Source: Conus ventricosus (Eukaryota > Mollusca > Gastropoda > Neogastropoda > Conidae). From it: 64,000 nt of DNA. The position numbers and the translations under genes are program-made. Shown one piece after another: positions 56,250 through 64,000 of the stretch (position 1 is its first letter; every line of letters begins with the position of its first letter). Under the pieces are notes generated by a model. That model ran no database searches, was not told the origin of the DNA, and was given only the letters and a program-made list of their open reading frames with translations. The stretch lies in the NCBI GenBank assembly GCA_018398815.1, contig CM031622.1, positions 15,658,206 to 15,722,205 of the forward strand, in the 5' to 3' direction.

Positions 56250-58417
56250 TGTAACGTGTTTGTTCACGAGGCACTAGCGTTTGACCCAACTGGGTGCGGA
56301 ATTATTCATTTGTGTATTTTAGGTGTTGGTTGTACGGGTCCGTCCCTTAGTGTGTGGCTTGTGGTGTGCGTTGCAGCTTTTGTGTTGTTTAGTTTGGTTA
56401 GGTTTTTACTTTTCTCTCTCTCTCCTATAATTCCATGCCCTGCATTCTTCATGCCAGGGTCACGGGTGGTGGGTATCTTTTTCTTGTACTGGCTGTCTTT
56501 GGCCTCTCCTGTATTTTTACTGTCGTCACGTGCTTCATTTCTTTTAGTTTTGAGTTTGCTCACTCTGTGACGTAGCGGGAATGTGGCAGCCATCGCTGAG
56601 GGTGGTTAGCTCTTCACTCGTGCGGGAAGATGTCTCTGGGTAGCGCTGCTACGGTCCTTGCTTCGGCACCGTATCGTCGGAAGTTACAGTCGGTATCTTC
56701 AATTCTACAGTCGGCCTGTAGGAGAGGGATTCATCTCTTCTTTTTCCGCATTACGCCTCTGTCCTCTGATGGAACAGAGGGCAGGAGTGAGTAGTTGACC
56801 CGCTTCTTCGGGGTCACCCACGGGTAGCTGGTAAGCTTCAGTTTCGTGGTTTGTTGTTTGGTTTGTTGTTGTTAGCCGGCTTATTCTTCGCATTTGCGCA
56901 ATTTTCTTTTGTTTCGCTTCATTTGTAAAAGAAATATTGTTTGAGACCTTTTGTCTGGTTAATTCAATCTTTAAACCTGGCCATCCTAATTTATATCCAA
57001 AATTCTTTCTCTGTTTATGCATATTGTGATGCGGTAGTCGTGGGGATGGGAGGAAATGGTGATTCAGGGTTGGTATTGTTGTTCTCGCTCGTACGCCCCT
57101 GTCCACATTCGCGGACTCTTATCCTTCGGCCACGTTGTTGTGTGTGCCAAGAGAACGAGTTTTATTTTGCGAGCGTGAGTACGCATGATTGTCGTTCGGA
57201 TGCGTGGTTGGAGATTTGTGTTTATTTTGATATGTGCTATAAAATCGTGTCAATTATGCATTGATTCTCTATATTTGCAAATGTGGTGGTAGTTATAAAG
57301 CAGATGGTCGCTGTGTCTGGTTTATTTCCTAGAAAGAAATGTTAAGTAATGAGTGAGAAAGGATGAAGATTAATTAATATTTGTTTTATAGCCTTTGATT
57401 TTATGCAGGTTCGTTTACCTGCTTCGTGTGAGAAGTCTTTAACAAACATTCCTGTTTTGTTTGGTTTACTGTGTTATGCTCAGGTCTGTGTTGAGCTAGG
57501 TGATGTTGGTGTAGTTAGTAGACCTCCCCTCGCCATCATGCGAGAGGAGTGGCTGGTTGGATTTGACGCATGGGGTAAGTTTGTATGACGCGGGGTGCAC
57601 GTGCCCCTTATTCATTCTTTCATTCCTCCCTTTATTCTCTCCTACCGCTACGTTTTCCCACCCTACCTGGGGCTTCAACCGGAGGGGGGAGGGGGGGGGG
57701 GGGGTCTGGACTGGTTTGGGGCCACGCTCTGGTTGGGCCACGATCTGGTGGCGGTCCGCGGAATGGTGGTGGCTCGTGCTGGTTGAGGCCCAGCTCTGGT
57801 TCGGGACGCGGATGTAGAAAAGCCCGCGGCTTGATGGCCGGCCTGATCCCAGTCCAGTCACTCCAGCATCATCGACTCGTTTCGTTTTCCCCCCAACACC
57901 CACCCCCAACCCCCCCCCCCCCCCGGGACGCGTCTTACACTGCCTGCTTGTGTAGTGGTCGAGGTGTAGGGCCTTGAACGACTCTCTTCAAGAGCCGACC
58001 CGGTTCGGTGCCTTGTGCGGAAGGTGATCCAGGTAGACTTGGGAGAAGGCAGGGTGTGGAGGCACTCCATGTGTGGAATGGGATTGATCTGGAAATGTGT
58101 ATTTATGATATGTATATGCATATGTGTGATTGTTGTGATTGTGATTGTGTAGTAGTAATGTGTGAAATGTTTATTTATAATGTGATGTGTGTTGTGTTGG
58201 AATGCATGATGTGATTGTGGCATGTTGTGTGTGTTGGAATGGCTTATTTATGACTGTATGTTGGTGTGAAATAAAAAATTATCACATTTTGATAGGGAGT
58301 TGTATCGTAATCTTTATTTTGTGGTCTCTTGCGGGGGCGTGTGAGGGTCGTCACTCCCTTCACTCCCACATAGACCCGATCCTGTCAGGGCAGAACCTCC
58401 AGGAGTCGGTCGTGACA
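56250..58417 (+). repeat. 3' LTR
   Basis: Begins TGTAACGTGTTTG and ends GTCGGTCGTGACA. Collinear with the 5' LTR, with a C-homopolymer at about 57908-57925 and an ATAAA-type signal near 58270. Confidence 0.9.
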
Positions 58418-60546
58418 GTTGCGGTTTGTCTACTATAGGCAGAGTTGAATGGTTATTTGGATAACATTGTGGACTTAGGGAGCGCAGTGTGGATTAATTT
58501 TTAGCTGAATAATGTACAGCCAATCCAGTAAAAGTTAAAAATACAACAAGGGCGTTTTTCGCCTAGAGACTGTCAGTGTGTGGCTGTTAAAAACAGGTGG
58601 AGTGCTTTCTGGTCTGCTTTCTGGCTGTGGGGAGCTTTTGGATGTAGGGCGCTTTTAACTGGATCGTTTCTTCAGGGGTAGTAGGTACTTTCTGTTAAAA
58701 TGGGATGGAGAGGTGGCCTTGTGTTTAAGCATATTTTGTGCCCTAAGTCTTGGTGTCTCAGATATGAGGATTTCGTTATTATATTTAGGTATAATGCCCA
58801 TCTGTAGTCTAGGTCAGAGGGTGCTTGTTTTAATCCATAGCCTACAACAAAAGTCTAACCTTTGATTAGCATTGTGAAAAAGAACTCTTGATACCTATGT
58901 TCATGCTGGAAGGCAAATACAGCAGAGTTAATAGCATCTTTAAATTGGCTAGAAATTGTTTTATGGCATCAAAGCATTGTAAGATTGATAATACTTTGCT
59001 AGACCTTGCGTCTGTGCTTGCGCTCCTAAGACACACCAACGTATGTCCTTATGGAGTCATTAAGTTCTTTTGCACGCCGGGCATTGTTACACCTTTACTT
59101 TTATCTAAGATTTATGTTGTCCAGGCATTAGGGTGCTTTTTGTTCTATGGTTCCAATCGAACTTGTTTGTATGGTTGTAAAGAGGTGTGGTGGTTGAAAT
59201 AGTGGTGTGGCCAGGCAAGTAGGTCATAATTATATTATCTACGTTCGCCAAAAATACAATGTGCGAACCCATGATTGCGGACTAACTTTTGTTTTTAAAT
59301 CAGTTGAAGAATCAATGTTTATTTCATTGCAGTTTCTTTTCATATGCATTATTGTCCATGGGCTTGTAAATGGTTTTTACGCGTTGTCGTTTGGAGTGGC
59401 ACTTGAAGTTCTGTTAGTATTCGCTGTAATGGTAATAAACATGAATTTGTATACTGTCCTTACTAAAAGATTAGGATGATTTAAAGGGTTTGCATATTGA
59501 ACGCGCAGGAGTACGTTGCGCAGTAAATGCAAAATTTAACTGATCTGGAAAAAAGCATAGGGTGGGGATGGACTTGCTGATGGCACTCTTCATTCTTTAT
59601 TGGCGGATTTAAATATATAGTTAGGTGGGTTTACAGTCTGAACCGGCAGGAAGCCGTATGATCCATCTACTGCAATGGTTAAACAGTGCTGAAGTCCAAT
59701 GATTTGGGGTTATTTAACGCTCCTACATTGTAAGTGGCACTTTCATTATCTATTTTAAATTGATTACCATTTTTTAAATTTGTTTTTAAAATAGTTATAA
59801 AAAAGATGGCATCTATATAAACCAACCCCAAACAATAGTTGTGTTATTAAAGTAACCCATTGACAATAGGAGCGGGTAATTATAGGGTTGCCTTAGAGAA
59901 AATTGGGTTTAAGTTTTGTGGGCTAATCAATATCTGAAAAGGCTCAAATAAATGGATTATTTTAATGACGAACAAGGCAATCAAAATAAATCATATATCA
60001 ATAACTGATGGACTACTACAACTATTGTTCTTTTAAAAGAAGTTACTTAGCGAATATGGTTATGTAAAACTATTACGAGGCACTTAGAATTACTATGAAT
60101 TTTCACTAGAAGAAAAAAGAGAGTATACTTTCCTAAAAGGCTAGACTCGAATTTTAGGCTTTACAGTAAGCGATAAGATTATAGATTTTGTTCAGAAGAA
60201 ATGTTGATCTAATTTAAAGGCAAGAAAACCCTCTGTTTTTCTCGTGATCCCATTTTGTATGTTATTTTACAGCAGTAAAAACTTGTGCTTAATTTGTTTG
60301 CTGGCTTTCCATCTACGAGTTTTAAGGTTTTTGCTACCAACTTGGGCAGGTTTTTGCGATTATAGTTATATAACGGTTTGCGGAGACGTGATTTTAAATG
60401 AATTAATTAGCCTAGACATAAATTCTTTGGATGTAAAAATAACTAACCAAGATGAAAAACCAGTTGTCTGTTCTGATTTATTAATAGAGCTGGAAGTAGA
60501 AGATCGTATTAGAAAAGTAGTAAGGGCCCAGTCCCGCGGACGTTAA
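58418..60546 (+). pseudogene. Polinton right-arm genes, copy 2, right part
   Basis: Continues the interrupted gene (readable GYLDNIVDLGSAVWINF, about 58450-58500). Two hydrophobic frames follow: 58888-59202 and 59207-59479 (FISLQFLFICIIVHGLVNGF, membrane-like). The last frame, 60244-60546, has PTWAGFCDYSYITVCGD and a beta-strand-like C terminus, VKITNQDEKPVVCSDLLIEL, reminiscent of the ends of penton-type minor capsid proteins; this is inference from pattern only. Its stop lies at the edge of the right TIR. Confidence 0.45.
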
Positions 60547-60792
60547 TTTTTATGCGTCTGGAGAGAATGTAAATATCTTTGTTCACGATCACCCATGTGA
60601 TTCTGCATGGAAACCCCCGTTTCAATGTGCTAAATACGTCAATATTTGCTGTTTTTGTGTGTTAATTTTTTTGGAAAACAGGTGTTAAATTTGGCCAAAA
60701 CTGATATGTGATGGACGTGATTTGTATGTGAAAAAGGGGGTTTTCGGGCAGAATAAGATGGGCGGTCGTGAACCCGCATATTTACATTCTCT
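60541..60792 (-). repeat. Polinton copy 2, right terminal inverted repeat
   Basis: Inverted match to 21773-22023 at about 85 percent. Outer end ATATTTACATTCTCT; inner end near GCGTCTGGAGAGAATG. Like the left TIR it has its own inverted ends of about 55 bases. Confidence 0.85.
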
Positions 60793-61227
60793 CTGTAAGA
60801 CAGAAAGAAACGTTGAAACTAGGCCTTCTATGTTGGGTTATGAACTGCTGATACAGAAATTGTCACACAGTAAGCTTTTGTGTCATTAGATTGCAAATAG
60901 CAGTCTGATATGCCGAATAACTTGAATAAGTTATAGACAGATATGCCGAATAATCACAATAATTGTGGGTACTGAAGGAGAGAGGGGAGGGGGGAGGGAG
61001 CAAATGAAAGATGACTGCTAGAACCATATATGTAGAATGTCTTGGTTCAATGTAACTAGAATGTCTAAGCCTCATCTCCAGTCAGTCCTAGAATTAGAGA
61101 AGCACATCGACAACATCTGTTCGAAGGCAAAACCAGTTTCAGACTTCCCTTGGGAAAAGGACCAAACTTAGACCTTGCCTACGTCAAAAACCGGCAATGG
61201 TGACTACACATACTGGGAAGCTCTCCC

Positions 61228-61273
<46 letters not shown>

Positions 61274-61730
61274 TTCCCACTTCACCAAATCAAACTTGAG
61301 ACTTCCTTGGGATCTAGAAACCCTGAGAGATCTGTCGTCTGTACATTTCCCGTGATGTACCGATGACCTTGCCACAAAAACAAACAAAAATACACGGTCT
61401 ACCGAGTTGGAGACCGCATGGAGACAGGCTGGTACCTCAGTCTAGAACTTTAAAAAGTGCAGGTTAGGACACCCAGACTTATTTGTCCTCGACGGCACAG
61501 AAAGACGTCAAGCAGGCGTCGTGCGGGGGCATGTTGACAGACTTAGTCTGGCTATTCTTCTCTCCAACAGCGCCGCACTATCTCAACGGCTTTCACCACT
61601 TCACGACCGGGCGACGAGCACATGATGGCGTGAAGTGCTCAGACCTTCCAAACCGGTAACCCCCAGGTCCAAGAGCTTATTGCTGCCAAAACCAGTGCAT
61701 CACCTGCAAAATTTCTGCAAATATTAGCTA
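60793..61730. other. No gene; poly-C tract
   Basis: Unique sequence with a run of 45 C (61229-61273) and short GATATGCCGAATAA repeats near 60910-60955. The last part may be decayed LINE D endonuclease sequence, but no motif is readable. Confidence 0.6.
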
Positions 61731-61736
61731 ACAGCA

Positions 61737-62591
61737 ATGCTTTTCCCGCTCAGTTTGGGGCTGGAATCTGGTCATCTTGCGGACATTAATACTCAGTTTT
61801 TTGATACCACCAAAGACCTTGGATTAGTGCAGTCAGTTGAAGCACCAACTCGTGGTAAGGCATTCCTGGATTTATTTTTTACCAATTGTCCAGGCGCTTT
61901 AGGCAATCAGGAATTAATTGCAGGCCTGGGTGATCATGACATAATTCTCTTAGAGAGCAACTTTCAACCCTTTCGAAGAAAACCCCCTAAACGTACCATC
62001 AGACTCTGGAACCAAGCAGATTTACCAAAATTGGGCAGGATACTCATGATTTCAGTCGTCTTTTTTTTTAGGTCCCATAGTGTTAAAGATAATGTCAGTG
62101 ACCTTTGGAAGTGTATAAAAACTGACTTGGAACTTATTATGGATGACAACATACCTACTAAAATAACTTCAAGCAAGAACCACCAGCCATGGATTACTAC
62201 AAAAACTAAACGTTTGTTGAGAAGGAAACATCGTTTCTTTAAGAAATTGAAACTACATCCTAATTCAGAAAGATTACTGGTTAGGTATAAACATATTAAG
62301 AGAAGGTGTCAGAGAGAATGTAGGCTTGCTCACTCCAATTATGTTAATTCGATGATTTCAGAAGGTGATCATCAAAACAAGAAATTATGGTCTTACATAA
62401 GGAGTAAGAGACAGGACAACATTGGGATTCCAGACCTGAGAAACAACCAGAATAACCTAATACAGGACCCTGAAGGGAAAGCAAATTTACTAAACAAGCA
62501 GTTTTGTTCAGTTTTCTCAAATCCCAAACCTTTAATTAACGTTAGACTAAAGGATGATGATAAACTCCCTGAAATGCAAAACTCAAAGTAA
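61737..62591 (+). pseudogene. LINE D endonuclease C terminus and linker
   Basis: An open frame of 284 codons: GLVQSVEAPTRGKAFLDLFF (substrate-binding block) and AGLGDHDIILLES (usually SDH, catalytic Asp-His), then a basic linker (HQPWITTKTKRLLRRKHRFF, KKLWSYIRSKRQDN) as expected between endonuclease and RT. It has no native start; the upstream endonuclease is absent. It ends at a stop at 62589. Confidence 0.82.
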
Positions 62592-62599
62592 ACAAAGCA

Positions 62600-63940
62600 G
62601 GAGTATTAAGTTACTGACCAACATCAATGAAAACAAAGCTACTGGTCCCGATGGCGTTCCTGGCAAGCTCTTAAATTATGTGCCAATGAATTGAGTGAGG
62701 TATACCAACTACTTTACCAAGCTTCACTGGACCAGGGAGTAATACCTGATGAGTGGCGAGATGCGAGCATTGTTCCCTTATTCAAAAAGGGTGACAAAAC
62801 AAAAGCAGAGAAACTATAGACCTGTATCTCTTACATCCATATCAGCTAAACTACTTGAACACATAATATATAGTAGCATAATGGACCATCTTGACAAATA
62901 TGACTTCTTAAATAACGCCCAGCATGGTTTTAGACAGCGAAGGAGTTGTGAGACTCAACTTATAACAACTCTCAATGATTTTAATAACTGTCTTAACAAC
63001 AGACAGCAAATAGATGCAATTTTATTAGACTTTTCTAAAGCCTTTGATAATGTTGACCATGAGGGCCTGCTGCTTAAATTAGAACACATCGGCATTGGCG
63101 GTTCTTTGCTAAAATGGGCTAGATCATTCCTCGTTGGGAGAACGCAGAAAGTTGTTGTGGAAGGGTCGTCATCCCATTGTAAACCAATCTTGTCAGGTGT
63201 ACCACAGGGAACTGTTCTGGGGCCCTTGTTTTCTTAATTTATAAATGACATAAGTAGAAATCTCTCTCCTGGAACTACTATAAGGCTTTTTGCAGATGAC
63301 AGCTTAGTATATAGAACAATCAGAAGCAAGAATGATACACGCATTCTACAAGAAGATCTAAACGCTTTACAAGAGTGGGAAAGAACTTGGAAAATGGAAT
63401 TTCATCCCCAAAAGTGCCAAGTCTTGCGTATATGTAACAAACGCTCACCAATTAGATCAGATTATTCTATCCATAATACTATTCTAAAGAAACTAATGCT
63501 GCAAAATATTTAGGCGTGATTATAGATAGTCGTCTCAAAAAAGAACATTACAATTTAGTATGTGAGAAAGCAAATAACATCTTAGCTTTCTTATACAGGA
63601 ATATCAATGACTGCCCCCAAAAGGTTAAAGACGACTGCTACAAAACACTGGTTAGACCAGTACTGGAATATGGTTGCTCAGTTTGGGATCCTTACCATCT
63701 AAAGGACATTGATAACCTCGAAAAGATTCAGAAGAGAGCAGCACAGTTCGTAACAGGGAACCACATCAGAGAAAGGGAAATACTAGGAAGAACATGAGGA
63801 AATTAGAATGGAAACCCTTAGAGAGAGAAGAGCTTTTATCAAACTTAACATCTTCTTCAAAGGCAGAGCTAAAGTAATTGATATTCCAATGGAACAACTA
63901 GTATTGAATAAAAGTAGCACCAGGAGTGGCGGTCAATGTT
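62600..63940 (+). pseudogene. LINE D reverse transcriptase
   Basis: Blocks: KATGPDGVPGKLL (about 62637-62675), RNYRPVSLTSISAKLLEHII-like entry (about 62810-62870), NAQHGFRQRRSCETQL, AILLDFSKAFDNVDHEGL (motif A), LSGVPQGTVLGPL (motif B) and IRLFADDSLVY with intact FADD (63289-63300). The thumb region follows: AAKYLGVIIDSRL, VRPVLEYGCSVWDP, LEKIQKRAAQFV. A stop follows motif B (63235-63237), with further frame changes. The catalytic residues look conserved, so decay may be recent. Confidence 0.86.
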
Positions 63941-64000
63941 ATACCATACCTGCATCAAATATTGACAGCCACTTACATTCTTTTTATCCCAGTTCTGTAC

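Larger units (their letters stand above)
50197..58417 (+). mobile_element. Gypsy-type LTR retrotransposon inserted in Polinton copy 2
   Basis: Two direct repeats of about 2.17 kb, TG...CA-bounded, flank a 3.9-kb interior that begins with a tRNA-Pro primer site and ends with a polypurine tract. Interior order: Glu/Arg-rich gag-like region, aspartic protease (DSGA), RNase H, then integrase (HHCC and core). Protease before integrase on one strand fits Ty3/Gypsy and retroviruses. No envelope-like frame is seen. The RT domain appears to be deleted. The LTRs differ by many small indels, so the element is old or poorly sequenced. Confidence 0.88.
39745..60792 (+). mobile_element. Polinton / endogenous adintovirus, copy 2, left-truncated and split
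   Basis: Collinear with 24545-37632 of copy 1: polymerase, small ORF, membrane ORF, integrase, minus-strand genes, hexon, right-arm genes, right TIR. The left part, including the left TIR and polymerase N terminus, is missing; homology starts after a (TG)n tract. An 8.2-kb LTR retrotransposon interrupts it (50197-58417). Without that insert the copy is about 12.8 kb, matching 13.1 kb for the equivalent part of copy 1. The right flank differs from that of copy 1 exactly from the TIR end, which implies a separate insertion event. Confidence 0.82.
61735..64000 (+). mobile_element. CR1/jockey-like non-LTR retrotransposon (LINE D), 5' truncated, runs off window
   Basis: Plus strand: C-terminal part of endonuclease, linker, RT and thumb, in order. 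The sequence continues past the right edge. Frame breaks near 62590, 62815, 63237 and 63500 make it inactive. The motifs fit the CR1/L2/jockey assemblage; the exact clade is not assigned. Confidence 0.85.

Noticed and set aside
24545..60792. The two Polinton copies as a simple haplotype duplication in the assembly
   Set aside because: Right flanks differ exactly from the TIR end and only one copy holds the LTR element, so two insertions fit better. Not fully excluded, because quality is poor and the left end of copy 2 is missing.

Overview
This is a eukaryotic, intron-scale genomic window built almost entirely from mobile elements and simple repeats. I found no intact host gene. Very dense dinucleotide and trinucleotide microsatellites, several lineages of non-LTR retrotransposon, tRNA-derived SINEs and a Polinton/adintovirus-type element suggest an invertebrate, probably a lophotrochozoan such as a mollusc. 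That placement is inference and not proven by any gene here.

Layout. 1-5.1 kb: (TG)n and (GA)n arrays, three minisatellites and the 3' end of a LINE on the minus strand. 5.1-9.7 kb: a nearly complete but decayed LINE on the minus strand, with ORF1 and ORF2; ORF1 carries a damaged 2A-like motif. 9.7-11.2 kb: the 3' half of a different LINE on the plus strand, with a long open RT frame, a polyadenylation signal and a hexanucleotide tail. 11.2-13.3 kb: microsatellites, a probable tRNA-derived SINE and a diverged repeat pair. 13.3-17.3 kb: a decayed L1-like LINE split by microsatellites. 17.3-21.7 kb: microsatellites plus one good tRNA-derived SINE (18.3-18.8 kb).

21.77-37.63 kb: what reads as a full-length Polinton / endogenous adintovirus. 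It has terminal inverted repeats of about 250 bp beginning AG and ending CT, a protein-primed type DNA polymerase B, a retroviral-type integrase and a hexon-like capsid gene. It contains a 1000-N gap, and its sequence is of very poor quality from about 25.5 to 38.1 kb. 39.75-60.79 kb: a second, left-truncated copy of the same element. This copy is split by an 8.2-kb Gypsy-type LTR retrotransposon (50,197-58,417) with 2.17-kb LTRs, a tRNA-Pro primer site, a polypurine tract and a GTTG-type target duplication. The first Polinton copy supplies the empty target site. 61.7-64 kb: a CR1/jockey-like LINE on the plus strand running off the window.

Nearly every protein-coding feature is broken by stops or frameshifts. 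In the Polinton copies, sequencing error and true decay cannot be separated from the sequence alone. Nothing here forms a working host pathway; the interest lies in the nested element history and in the terminal structure of the Polinton.
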